Both the position numbers and the translations under genes were made by a program. From positions 1 through 64,000 of the forward strand of contig JAFGNU010000043.1 in the NCBI GenBank assembly GCA_016926875.1: DNA of 64,000 nucleotides, in the 5' to 3' direction. Under the pieces are notes generated by a model. That model worked only from the letters and a program-made list of their open reading frames with translations. It did not search any database and was not told the origin of the DNA. The stretch comes from Anaerolineae bacterium (GTDB lineage: Bacteria; Chloroflexota; Anaerolineae; Aggregatilineales; Aggregatilineaceae). Shown piece by piece: positions 24,439 through 33,140 of this stretch; positions within the stretch are counted from its first letter, which is position 1, and every line of letters starts with the position of its first letter.

Positions 24439-26313
24439 ATGACGGCGAAGATACCGTTTCGTGAACGGCTGGCGCAGGGAGTCATCCTGGCGGACGGCGC
24501 AATGGGCACCATGCTGCATGCGCAGCAAAGCCTCCCGATGGACACCTGCTTTGACGCGTTGAATCTGGACGATCCGGCAGTGGTGGCCGAAGTGCACCAT
24601 CGCTACATCGAGGCGGGCGCGGAAATCATTGAAACCAACACGTTCGGCGCCAATATCTACAAACTGGGGGCTTGCGGCCTGCAAAAACAATGCGCCGCGA
24701 TCAACCGGGCGGGGGTCGAACTGGCTCGCCGCGTAGTAGATGCCATGTACCGTGATAACCTCTACGTGGCGGGGGCGGTAGGGCCGCTGGGCGTGCGTCT
24801 GGCACCTTTTGGGCGCGTTACGCCGGAGCAGGCATTTGAGGCGTTCAGAATCCAGCTTGAAGCGCTGGTCGAAGCAAACGCGGATGTGCTGATCTTAGAG
24901 ACGTTCACCGATCTGTACGAGATCGCGGAAGCCGTCAAGGCGGCGCGCGCCGTCGATGACACGGTGCCGGTGATCGCCCAGATGACATTCACCCGTGATG
25001 ACCGCACGCTGTTAGGCGACACGCCCGCCCAGGTGGCGCGCGCGCTGCGGGCTATGGGAGCCGACGTGATCGGGTTAAATTGCAGCGGCGGCCCGGCGCA
25101 GTTGCTGCGTATCGCCCAGTTGATGCACCAGGCAGAACCCGGTGCGTACCTGTCGGTGATGCCCAACGCAGGCTGGCCGGAGCAGGTTGGCGGGCGTGTG
25201 ATGTACCCGGCCACGCCGGAATATTTTGGTGAATATGCGCTGGCCTTGCAGGAAATCGGCGCGCGTGTGATCGGGGGCTGCTGCGGCACCACGCCGGAAC
25301 ACATCCGGGCCATGCGTGACGCGCTCGACGATCCGGCGCGCACCCACCCGGTCATTATCTCGGTGCCCCAACCGCCGGAGGCAGCCGACAGCGAAGTGCC
25401 CGAACAGCCGACCGATCTGGCGCGTAAACTGGCTGCCGGGCAGTTTGTGGTCACGGTCGAGATGTCGCCGCCGCGCAGCTTCACCGCGCAAAAAGTGACG
25501 GCGGCAGCGGAGCTGCTGCGCGAAGCGCACGTCGATTTTATCAACGTCTCCGACAGCCCGATGGCCCGTATGCGGATGAGTCCCTGGGCCGTGTGCCACC
25601 TGGTCCAGCACCATGTTGGCATGGAGACAGTGCTGCACTTCCCGACGCGCGGGCGCAACCTGCTGCGCGTGCAGGGGGATTTGCTGGCTGCGCACGCGCT
25701 CAATGTGCGCAATATCTTTGTGGTGATGGGCGATCCAACCAAAATCGGTGATTACCCCGACGCGTTTGACACGCATGATATTCCCCCGTCCGGCCTGATC
25801 ACCCTGATCAAGCGCAGTTTGAACCAGGGCGTCGATTACGCGGGGAATTCCATCGGCCAGCCGACCTCGTTCACGGTAGGCTGCGCGCTGAATGTCAATG
25901 CACGCGACCCGGAGCGCGAAATCAAGCTGCTGCGCAAAAAGATCGAGGCCGGGGCCGACTTCGCGCTGACCCAGCCGGTCTTTGATCCGGCGACGCTGGC
26001 GCGCTTCCTGGACGCCTATGCTGCCCAACATGGCGCGTTGGACCTGCCGGTTCTGGTGGGCATATTGCCGCTGAACAACCCGCGCCACGCGGCTTTTTTG
26101 CACAACGAGGTGCCCGGCATTGACATCCCCGAACGCACGCGGCAGCGCTTGATCGACGCGGGCGACGACTCAAAGAGTGAAGGCGTATACATCGCGCAAG
26201 AACTGCTGCTGGAACTGAAAGACATGGCTCAGGGCGTGTATATCATGCCCGCTTTTGGCCGCTATGATCTGGCGGCCAGCGTGGTGGATGTGCTGGAACG
26301 TTCGCCGTTATAG
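24439..26313 (+). CDS. Bifunctional homocysteine S-methyltransferase / methylenetetrahydrofolate reductase
   Basis: 624 residues, a fusion like Bacillus YitJ. Residues 1 to about 310 form a homocysteine-binding domain (ILADGAMGTMLHAQQ, with zinc Cys in LNCSGGPAQLL and GGCCGTTPEHI). Residues about 335-624 form an FAD-dependent MTHFR domain (EMSPPRSFTAQKV, FINVSDSP, HFPTRGRNL, FVVMGDPTKIGDYP, LTQPVFDP). The MTHFR part makes methyl-THF, the substrate of MetH. The N-terminal part could use another methyl donor such as S-methylmethionine or work with a B12-free route. It begins 3 nt after the metH stop with GAGGAGGG before it, so it shares the riboswitch control. Confidence 0.93.
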   Translation: MTAKIPFRERLAQGVILADGAMGTMLHAQQSLPMDTCFDALNLDDPAVVAEVHHRYIEAGAEIIETNTFGANIYKLGACGLQKQCAAINRAGVELARRVVDAMYRDNLYVAGAVGPLGVRLAPFGRVTPEQAFEAFRIQLEALVEANADVLILETFTDLYEIAEAVKAARAVDDTVPVIAQMTFTRDDRTLLGDTPAQVARALRAMGADVIGLNCSGGPAQLLRIAQLMHQAEPGAYLSVMPNAGWPEQVGGRVMYPATPEYFGEYALALQEIGARVIGGCCGTTPEHIRAMRDALDDPARTHPVIISVPQPPEAADSEVPEQPTDLARKLAAGQFVVTVEMSPPRSFTAQKVTAAAELLREAHVDFINVSDSPMARMRMSPWAVCHLVQHHVGMETVLHFPTRGRNLLRVQGDLLAAHALNVRNIFVVMGDPTKIGDYPDAFDTHDIPPSGLITLIKRSLNQGVDYAGNSIGQPTSFTVGCALNVNARDPEREIKLLRKKIEAGADFALTQPVFDPATLARFLDAYAAQHGALDLPVLVGILPLNNPRHAAFLHNEVPGIDIPERTRQRLIDAGDDSKSEGVYIAQELLLELKDMAQGVYIMPAFGRYDLAASVVDVLERSPL

Positions 26314-26372
26314 GCTGGTGAGAGTAAGCTGCCGGTTCATATACAGATTTACTATACCGCCTCCGGGCTTCG

Positions 26373-26381
26373 TGGTATCAT
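26373..26381 (+). promoter_or_regulatory. Extended -10 promoter of the LppX-like lipoprotein operon
   Basis: TGGTATCAT, identical to the rplJ extended -10, predicts a leader of about 105 nt to the ATG at 26494. Confidence 0.45.
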
Positions 26382-26493
26382 GGCAGCGGGTGCAGATGGG
26401 GCATTGCAGACGCAACACATCGGGTGCCAGCCTCGTATAGGTGATCGTAAGTGGGGATTCCCAGCCGTTGTTCGGAGCAATGGAGAAAAACGT

Positions 26494-27246
26494 ATGCGTC
26501 AATTGAACCGGGTCATTACTTTGATTCTGCTGGTTGTCCTCGCTGCGCTGGTGGTGACAGGCTGTAAGGACGACAACGACGACGATAAGCTGCCTGAAGC
26601 GCGCCCGCTGCTGGACAAGGCGGCAAAAACCATCCAGGACGCCGAAACGTTTGGCATGGAACTGGACGTGAGCGGCTACCCGGTTGAGATCGCCACAGGG
26701 GACACGTTCAGCCTCGATTTTCCGCTGGTGTTCAAATATGCCAAAGGCGTTTTTGTTGCTCCTGACCGGCTTCAGGCCACCGTGGAATTCAGCGTAGGTG
26801 ATGCAGGTATGACCGCCGATCTGATCGCCATCGGTGACGACCAGTACATCCGCAGCGATATATTGACGCTGGGCCGCTGGTTAAAAGAGGAAATCATCGG
26901 CGGGTTTTCTCCGGCCTCGCTGGTGGCCGAAGAAGGCGGCATCGCGGCAGCGCTGCAATCTGTCAGCGATCTGAAAATGGTTGGCAAAGAAGACCTCGAT
27001 GGACTGGATGTGTATCACCTGAGCGGCAAGATCGATGCTGCCAATGTTTACGCGCTGACGTTTGGCTTAATCGGAACCAGGTCCGGCCAGCTTGATATTG
27101 ATGTATACGTGCTGACCGACGACGAACGGGTCGAGCGAATCGTGCTGCATGAGCCGCTGCCCGAAGGCGTCGAGGACCAGGACCCGACAACCTGGACGAT
27201 CACCGTCCCGAACTACAATGAACCCTATACTATCGATGCTCCCTGA
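26494..27246 (+). CDS. LppX/LprAFG-type lipoprotein
   Basis: 250 residues. The N-terminus has a positive start (MRQLNR), a hydrophobic core and the lipobox VVTGC, so it is an exported lipoprotein. The mature part begins with an acidic KDDNDDDK stretch, then reads as LprG-like: LDKAAKTIQDAETFGMELDVSG, LQATVEFSVGDAGMTADLIAIGDDQYIR, GKEDLDGLDVYHLSGKIDA and VDVYVLTDDERVERIVLHE. In mycobacteria this fold holds triacylated lipids and passes them with the P55 exporter. The ATG at 26494 is used because it starts the signal peptide and follows GGAG. The next gene, 22 nt downstream, is an MFS transporter. Confidence 0.82.
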   Translation: MRQLNRVITLILLVVLAALVVTGCKDDNDDDKLPEARPLLDKAAKTIQDAETFGMELDVSGYPVEIATGDTFSLDFPLVFKYAKGVFVAPDRLQATVEFSVGDAGMTADLIAIGDDQYIRSDILTLGRWLKEEIIGGFSPASLVAEEGGIAAALQSVSDLKMVGKEDLDGLDVYHLSGKIDAANVYALTFGLIGTRSGQLDIDVYVLTDDERVERIVLHEPLPEGVEDQDPTTWTITVPNYNEPYTIDAP

Positions 27247-27268
27247 GCGAGAGTCAGGCTAACAGCTC

Positions 27269-29002
27269 ATGATGACTGCTGATATGTCAGAGCGGCGTGT
27301 ATCCCCCTGGCTGGTACTCGCCATTGTGTGTTTGCCGGTGTTCATCGGTGCGCTGGACCTGACGATCATCTCGGCTGTGCTGCCGGACGTGATCGTCAGC
27401 CTCGAACTGCCGGTGAAGGAGTATCTCGATCAGGCATCGTGGGCCGTAAACGGCTACCTGTTGGCTTATGCGATCAGCATGACATTTACCGGGCGGCTGT
27501 CCGATCTGATCGGGCGGCGCTCGATCTACATCGGCTGCCTGATCATTTTTATGGCCGGGTCGTACCTGGTGACAGAGTATGACAGTGAACTGCTGAATAG
27601 CTGGGTAGCCCGCTTTTACCGGAGTGTGCTCGACAAACGCCCGCCCCGCCTGGAGGAACGGCATCTCTACCTCGTGATCTTTGGGCGGATCGTGCAGGCG
27701 TTTGGCGCCGGGGCGATGGTCCCGGTCACGTTTGCGCTGGTTGGTGACCTGTTCCCGCCAGCGCGGCGCGCGAAACCACTGGGTATGGTTGGCGCAGTCG
27801 ATACGATGGGCTGGGTGCTGGGCCACCTGTACGGCGGCGTAATGGTGCGCGTCTTTGGCGAATATGGCCAGGATATCGTGGACGCCTTCAAAGACATCGG
27901 GCTGAGCATAGCGCCCCCATCCTGGGAGACGCTGTTTATCCTCAATATCCCGATCAGCTTGCTGGCGCTGCTGGGCGCGGTCTGGGCGTTAAGAAGCGTC
28001 CGCGAAGCGCAGCACGCCGGGCGGTTTGACATCCTGGGCACCGTGTTTATCACGCTGGCGCTGATCGGTCTGAATCTCGGATTGGGCACCAGCCCGGAAT
28101 CTGCCGGGTCGGCTTCCAGCTTTGAAGACCTGCAAGGTACGGCGACCGATTACGGTCCCTACCTGTTGGGCGGGGCGGCGCTGGCCTTTCTGATCTTCCT
28201 GGTGATCGAGGCGCGCCAGCGATACCCCTTGATCCGCCTGGGACTGTTCCGCAGCCGCAATTTCTCGGCGGCGTCCATGACAAATTTCCTGGTCGGATTC
28301 TGCCTGGCGATTGGACTGGTCAGCGCGCCGCTGCTGGTTAACTTCCGGGCCGAAAGCCCAACCAGCAAGCATATTCAACAGGCGGCCTACGTCACCGGCT
28401 GGCTGCTGTCGGGCCTGACAGTGCCGATGGCGCTGGCGGCGATTCCCGGCGGTTGGCTCAGCGAGCGGCGCGGGCACCGGCTGCCTACTGTGTTGGGCCT
28501 GGCGCTGGCCGCGATTGGATTCACGCTGGCCGGGCTGACCTGGGAAGGTGATACATCCTACTGGCTCATGGGCGCCGAGATGGCCGTGATCGGGATAGGA
28601 TTGGGCCTGACGATCTCGCCGATTGGTACGACGGTGATCAATGATGCGCGTGAAGAGGAGCGGGGTGTTGCATCGGCCCTGATCTTGATCCTGCGGCTGG
28701 TCGGGATGACGGTGGCGATTTCATCGCTGACCATTTTCTCGCTGGACCGGGTGGACCAACTGGTTGAAAAACACGAGAGCGAACAGGCAGCCTCGTTGGG
28801 CGACATTGTGGAAGAATCGGTAGACGTCCAGTTTGAGTCCGCTGTGCAGACGATTCAGGAGATGCAGTTCATCGGCGCAGGTGTCAGCATGTTAGGGCTG
28901 CTGTCGGCGCTGCTGCTGCGCGGCGGTCCGGAAGAGAGCCAGCAGGCCGAACGCCAGGAGCGAACACAGCATGATATGGCACGCAGTGGCACCGGGGGAT
29001 AG
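27269..29002 (+). CDS. MFS transporter, DHA2 (EmrB/QacA, P55-like) type
   Basis: 577 residues with about 14 hydrophobic segments. The start of TM1 (LAIVCLPVFIGALDLTIISAVLPDV) and TM2 loop GRLSDLIGRRSIYIGCLIIF are the DHA2 signatures, and there is a large insertion between TM3 and TM4 (DSELLNSWVARFYRSVLDKR). The C-terminal end is charged and cytoplasmic. It lies 22 nt after an LppX/LprG-like lipoprotein gene, the same order as mycobacterial lprG-p55, so lipid or amphipathic-substrate export is the best guess. ATG 27269, 27272 or 27284 are all possible. Confidence 0.9.
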   Translation: MMTADMSERRVSPWLVLAIVCLPVFIGALDLTIISAVLPDVIVSLELPVKEYLDQASWAVNGYLLAYAISMTFTGRLSDLIGRRSIYIGCLIIFMAGSYLVTEYDSELLNSWVARFYRSVLDKRPPRLEERHLYLVIFGRIVQAFGAGAMVPVTFALVGDLFPPARRAKPLGMVGAVDTMGWVLGHLYGGVMVRVFGEYGQDIVDAFKDIGLSIAPPSWETLFILNIPISLLALLGAVWALRSVREAQHAGRFDILGTVFITLALIGLNLGLGTSPESAGSASSFEDLQGTATDYGPYLLGGAALAFLIFLVIEARQRYPLIRLGLFRSRNFSAASMTNFLVGFCLAIGLVSAPLLVNFRAESPTSKHIQQAAYVTGWLLSGLTVPMALAAIPGGWLSERRGHRLPTVLGLALAAIGFTLAGLTWEGDTSYWLMGAEMAVIGIGLGLTISPIGTTVINDAREEERGVASALILILRLVGMTVAISSLTIFSLDRVDQLVEKHESEQAASLGDIVEESVDVQFESAVQTIQEMQFIGAGVSMLGLLSALLLRGGPEESQQAERQERTQHDMARSGTGG

Positions 29003-29053
29003 ATGACTTCAGGGCGTGGAGAATGTCGTGTCGCAACTTCTACGCCCTCATAC

Positions 29054-29059
29054 TATAAT
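29054..29059 (+). promoter_or_regulatory. -10 element of the receiver/GAF gene
   Basis: Consensus TATAAT 48 nt before the ATG at 29107. GTCGCA 18 nt upstream is a poor -35. Confidence 0.45.
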
Positions 29060-29106
29060 CAACGCCATCCTTACGCTTATTTTCACCCGCTGCCGGGAGT
29101 GACTAG

Positions 29107-29961
29107 ATGGCAGGCAAGCTCCAGATATATGTATTAGCAGCCGTTCAATTGGAGGCTGTCCCCCGGTTCCGCGACAACCTGTCGCAAGACCCACAACTCA
29201 AGCTGACGCTGGTTTCGAGCGAGGCCGAATCCCGCGAGATATTGGCCGATCCTCAAAAGCGCACCGATGTGTTCATCGTTGATAACCGGCTGGGCAACGT
29301 GTATGACCTGATCAAGGAACTGCGCCAGACTTATCCCCGGCTGTTAATCTTGATGGTGGACGAAGAAGCCGACTTCAGTATGCCGGGCCAGGCCGACGAG
29401 GTATCGGTTGATCCCTTCCAGGAAAACGACCTGATCAGGCGCATCAAGCGGTTGACCGAAGAACGACAGCTTGAAACACTGCGCGCCGACGCGCTGCCGC
29501 CGGTGCGCACCTTTGCCAAATCCCTGCGGCGGGCAAGCCCCGGCCAGGGCAAGCAGCAGGCGGCGGTCGAGGCGATCAAAGAACTGGGCTATGATTACGT
29601 GGCGTTTTACAGCCTGATGCCAACCACGCCCCCGGAACTGACACTGGCCGCCCAGGTTGGCCCGGATGCCGTGACCGCTATCGCTCCTCAAAAGCAGCAT
29701 CACCAGGATTCGCTGACCGGCTGGGTGAGCCAGAACGGCCAGAGCCGGATCGTTGGGGCGGACGACGAACCGAATCACCCCTTTGTTAAACGCGGTCGTT
29801 TTGGGTCGGGCGCGTGCGTACCGGTCGGCACGAATCTACGTTTTGGCGTGATTTTTGCCTGCCGCGAGCAGCCGAACGCGATCACGCAGCCGAACGTGTT
29901 GATGCTGGAACTGGTCAGCGCGCAGCTTGCCAGCGCGCTGGCAAAAGAAGCTCACTCCTGA
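29107..29961 (+). CDS. Pseudo-receiver and GAF-domain protein
   Basis: 284 residues. Residues 1 to about 115 have the alternating strand-helix pattern of a CheY-like receiver (YVLAAVQ, VFIVDNRLG with Asp60, LLILMVDEEAD, SVDPF). The paired acidic residues expected at the start are absent, and the Lys in the last loop is Asp, so it probably cannot be phosphorylated normally. Residues about 135-280 look like a GAF domain (KQQAAVEAIKELGYDYVAFYSL, LTGWVSQNGQSRIV, VPVGTNLRFGVIFACREQ). No output or kinase domain is present. It may bind a small ligand or scaffold a pathway. The neighbours give no clue. Confidence 0.7.
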   Translation: MAGKLQIYVLAAVQLEAVPRFRDNLSQDPQLKLTLVSSEAESREILADPQKRTDVFIVDNRLGNVYDLIKELRQTYPRLLILMVDEEADFSMPGQADEVSVDPFQENDLIRRIKRLTEERQLETLRADALPPVRTFAKSLRRASPGQGKQQAAVEAIKELGYDYVAFYSLMPTTPPELTLAAQVGPDAVTAIAPQKQHHQDSLTGWVSQNGQSRIVGADDEPNHPFVKRGRFGSGACVPVGTNLRFGVIFACREQPNAITQPNVLMLELVSAQLASALAKEAHS

Positions 29962-30023
29962 CCGGCGGATCGTATTATTTTTACCGGGTGTGAAACCACG
30001 TAGGAGCAGCGCTTTCAGCTACG

Positions 30024-31127
30024 ATGACGGCTTGTTTTGAGATTGGAACGGCGCGCAGCCGCCCTGGCGACATCGTCTATGGCGTATTTGAGGCTGTGCC
30101 GCTGCCGACCGGCGGGTCGGACTTTTTCCCGGTCATCATTGCGCAGGGACAGGGGGCAGACAGGCCGGTTCTGTGGCTGACCGGCAATATTCACGGTGGG
30201 GAATACGATGGGCTGGCCACGATCCACCACCTGCTGGCACCCGATCTGGTCGAGACCCTGTCCGGCACTATCATCGCTATACCCACGCTCAGCCCTGCCG
30301 GGTTGCGTACCGGTCAGCGCAGCCCGTACTACTTGTACGGTAAAGACCCCAACCGCCTGTTTCCCGGCCTGCCTGCTGTAAATGGATCACACGAGATGCA
30401 GCACCCGTCGGCGGTAGAAATGGCCTATGCGCGCCTGTTCGAGCGCATTGACGCGACGGCGGATTACCTGATCGATCTGCATAATTACGGCGTAAAGTCG
30501 ATCCCGTTTGCGTTTCGCGACCCGATCTTTTACCGCGAGCCGCGCGATAAACCGGTTGCACGCAGGCTTCAGCAGCGGGTCGGGGATATGCTGGCTGCGC
30601 TGGGGTTGACGGTCGTCAACGAGTATGTGTCGAGCGAGTACCTCAGAAAACACCTGCATCGCTCGGTGAGCGGTGCGACACTCAACACGGCGCGCATTCC
30701 GGCGGTAACGGTCGAACTGGGCGGCCAGCAGGTCGTCAACGTCGAGTATGTGCAGGCCGCCGCCGCCGGGATTCGCAACGTCATGCGTTGGGCGGGGATG
30801 CTGCCCGGCCCTGCCGAGCCGGTTCAAGGTGTGCCGGTGATCGACCTGGGCTATCCCGTGCGTCGGATGCTGTATCCACGCGTGCCGCAGGCGTGCATCG
30901 TGCATCACCTGGTGCAGCCAGGGGACCGTGTGGCAGCAGGGGACGCCGTGGCGCGGCTGGTGGATGTGTACGGGCGCCCGGTCGGGGCAGATGATGGTAT
31001 GCTGCGCTCAGAATATGACGGGTTTGTGCTGGGCTTGCATCCCGGCATGGCGCTGTATCCGAACGACCCGGTAATGGGTTTCGCCGTGCGTGACGACAGC
31101 GACCTGGTGCTGCCTGCCCCGGATTAA
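30024..31127 (+). CDS. Succinylglutamate desuccinylase/aspartoacylase-family zinc hydrolase
   Basis: 367 residues. The zinc site is visible as TGNIHGGEYDG (His and Glu ligands) and LIDLHNYG (His), and RTGQRSPYYLYGKDPNRLFPG is the substrate-Arg block. The C-terminal third is the beta-domain common to this family. The members deacylate N-acyl amino acids or remove small acyl groups; the substrate here is unknown. The ATG at 30024 has no strong ribosome-binding site. It is alone and convergent with the exopolysaccharide operon. Confidence 0.85.
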   Translation: MTACFEIGTARSRPGDIVYGVFEAVPLPTGGSDFFPVIIAQGQGADRPVLWLTGNIHGGEYDGLATIHHLLAPDLVETLSGTIIAIPTLSPAGLRTGQRSPYYLYGKDPNRLFPGLPAVNGSHEMQHPSAVEMAYARLFERIDATADYLIDLHNYGVKSIPFAFRDPIFYREPRDKPVARRLQQRVGDMLAALGLTVVNEYVSSEYLRKHLHRSVSGATLNTARIPAVTVELGGQQVVNVEYVQAAAAGIRNVMRWAGMLPGPAEPVQGVPVIDLGYPVRRMLYPRVPQACIVHHLVQPGDRVAAGDAVARLVDVYGRPVGADDGMLRSEYDGFVLGLHPGMALYPNDPVMGFAVRDDSDLVLPAPD

Positions 31128-31148
31128 GTCCGGCCAGTTCTAGTCGTC

Positions 31149-31186
31149 AAAAAACAGCCGCCGGTAGTTGATATTACGGGCGGCTG
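31149..31186 (-). terminator. Terminator of the exopolysaccharide operon
   Basis: On the minus strand CAGCCGCC (31186-31179) pairs with GGCGGCTG (31162-31155), followed by six T. It lies 29 nt after the rmlB stop. Confidence 0.85.
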
Positions 31187-31214
31187 CTTGCATTCATCGG
31201 GCCGGTGTGCAGCG

Positions 31215-32249
31215 CTAATCCGGGTGCGCGGCCTGGGCCAGCCGGTCGGCGTACTGCTGCTTGTAGTAGTCCAGGTATTCGCCGGTTTTGATCTTGCGCC
31301 ACCACCACTCGTTTTCCCGGTACCAGCGCACCGTGTCCAGCATCGACTCTTCAAAGCTGTGCCGGGGCGTCCAGTCCAGTTTGGCGTGAATTTTGTCATT
31401 GGTCAGCGCATAGCGGCGGTCATGACCGGGCCGGTCGGCAACATAGCGAATCAGGCTGTCCGGCTTGTCCAGCGCCTTGAGGATAAACCGTGTTACGTCG
31501 ATGTTGTGCATTTCGTGCTCACCGCCGACGTTATAGGTTTCGCCGGGCGTGCCGTTGTGCAGCACGACATCAATCGCATCGCTGTGATCGTCAACATACA
31601 GCCAGTCGCGGACCTGCATCCCGTCGCCATACAGCGGCAGGGGGCGGTCGTCAATCGCTTCGGTGATGAAGAACGGCGCGACTTTCTCCGGGTACTGGTA
31701 CGGGCCAAACGTGTTGCTGCCGCGCGTGACGGTTGTGTGCATACCATACGTCACGTGATAGGCACGGACCATCAGTTCACCCCCCGCCTTGCTGGCCGCG
31801 TAGGGGCTGTTTGGTTCCAGCGGGTCGCCTTCTTTGAAAAAACCTTCCGGGATCGAGCCGTATACCTCGTCGGTGCTGACGTGGTGCAGGCGTTGGATGC
31901 CCATCTGGCGCGCCGTGTCCAGCAGGATATACACGCCGACGACATCCGTGTGGATGAAAGCGTCCGGTTCCAGGATCGAGCGGTCGACGTGGGTTTCGGC
32001 GGCAAAATTGACGATGGTATCGATCTCGTACTGCTCCAACACGCGCCGCACGGTTTCGCGGTCGGCGATGTCGCCGCGTTCAAACGTGTAATTCGGCTCG
32101 TCGTGGACGGGCAGCAGGTTGTCCAGGTTGCCCGCATAGGTCAGCTTGTCCAGCACGATGATATTGTACTGGGGATATTTTTGGGTCACCCGGCGGACAA
32201 ACGCGCTGCCGATAAACCCTGCGCCGCCGCTTACCAGGATGTTTTTCAT
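31215..32249 (-). CDS. rfbB: dTDP-glucose 4,6-dehydratase
   Basis: 344 residues, a short-chain dehydrogenase of the RmlB group. NAD-binding motif VSGGAGFIGSAFVRR, the substrate block STDEVYGSIPEGFF, catalytic Tyr-x-x-x-Lys in SPYAASKAGGELMV, and RGSNTFGPYQYPEKV are typical. It makes dTDP-4-keto-6-deoxyglucose for rhamnose and other deoxysugars. ATG 32249 is chosen from AGGAG just upstream rather than the longer frame. It is the last gene of the minus-strand sugar operon. No rmlC or rmlD is visible nearby. Confidence 0.95.
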   Translation of the reverse strand: MKNILVSGGAGFIGSAFVRRVTQKYPQYNIIVLDKLTYAGNLDNLLPVHDEPNYTFERGDIADRETVRRVLEQYEIDTIVNFAAETHVDRSILEPDAFIHTDVVGVYILLDTARQMGIQRLHHVSTDEVYGSIPEGFFKEGDPLEPNSPYAASKAGGELMVRAYHVTYGMHTTVTRGSNTFGPYQYPEKVAPFFITEAIDDRPLPLYGDGMQVRDWLYVDDHSDAIDVVLHNGTPGETYNVGGEHEMHNIDVTRFILKALDKPDSLIRYVADRPGHDRRYALTNDKIHAKLDWTPRHSFEESMLDTVRWYRENEWWWRKIKTGEYLDYYKQQYADRLAQAAHPD

Positions 32250-32257
32250 GGTTGCTC

Positions 32258-33127
32258 CTAACGCTGTGGTTCGCATCGCTGCGCCATGTTGGCGGCGTGC
32301 GGGGCCAGGACAAATTTGTGAATAGCGTGCCCGACGCCGTCGTCGTCATTGGACCGGGTCACGTAGTCGGCTTTGAGGCGGACTGCTTCCGGCGCGTGCG
32401 GCATTGCCACGCCAATCCCGGCCCGCCGGATCATGTCCAGGTCGTTGAAGTTATCGCCAAAGCTGATAGTCTGTTCGGCAGGGATATCCAAATACTCCAG
32501 GATAAACGCCAGCGCCGCGCCTTTCGTGGCGCTCTGTGGCAGCAGTTCGACCACCGACGCCAGCCCGGATCGTAGAACCTGCGCCCGCCCGGTGAATGCC
32601 GCATTCAGCGCTGCCTGAAACGCTACAACCGCGTCGAGGTCGTGCTCGTTCATAAAAAGCAGCTTGTGCGGCTTATGATCGGCTTCCAGGGCGGCTGCCA
32701 GGTCGGGGACAATCTGCGGGTGGGGTTCGTGATGCTCGACCAGCACCTCAATGTTGGCGTCCCATTTGGTGGCCAGCAGCCCTGGCCCGGCGTATACAAT
32801 CGGCACCAGCCCGGCGCTTTGCGCCATGTGGATCGCTTCGATAGCCAGCTCGCGCGGGATCGGGTCTTCATACAGGATTGTGCCGTCCGGCGCATGAACA
32901 ATGGTGCCGTTGCCGCAGATCACCGGGATGCAGATGTTGAAGCGGCGAATCCAGCCCAGGGTAGACGGGTACGTTTTGCCGGTGGCAACGGTAAACAGCA
33001 CCCCCTGCGCAATCGCTTTGCGCAGCGCGTTTTCGGTCAGCGGTGATACCTCATGATCCGAGTTGAGCAGTGTGCCGTCCAGGTCGGTGACGATCAGGCG
33101 GAACGGCGGTTTGGATGATCCGGGCAT
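32258..33127 (-). CDS. HAD-superfamily (Cof-type) phosphatase
   Basis: 289 residues. Motif I is VTDLDGTLLNSD, motif II ATGKTYPS, motif III around SATKGAALAFIL, and motif IV SFGDNFNDLDMIRRAG, all of the Cof/YbiV subfamily. Typical substrates are sugar phosphates or pyridoxal phosphate. It lies inside the sugar operon, between rmlA (13 nt away) and rmlB (8 nt away), so a sugar-phosphate substrate is likely. Confidence 0.88.
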   Translation of the reverse strand: MPGSSKPPFRLIVTDLDGTLLNSDHEVSPLTENALRKAIAQGVLFTVATGKTYPSTLGWIRRFNICIPVICGNGTIVHAPDGTILYEDPIPRELAIEAIHMAQSAGLVPIVYAGPGLLATKWDANIEVLVEHHEPHPQIVPDLAAALEADHKPHKLLFMNEHDLDAVVAFQAALNAAFTGRAQVLRSGLASVVELLPQSATKGAALAFILEYLDIPAEQTISFGDNFNDLDMIRRAGIGVAMPHAPEAVRLKADYVTRSNDDDGVGHAIHKFVLAPHAANMAQRCEPQR

Positions 33128-33140
33128 GGCGGCGTCCCTG

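Noticed and set aside
25075-26103. Minus-strand reading frame of 342 codons
   Set aside because: Antisense to the homocysteine methyltransferase/MTHFR fusion gene; no motif or start signal.
31188-32261. Plus-strand reading frame of 357 codons
   Set aside because: Antisense to rmlB with its YxxxK and NAD motifs.
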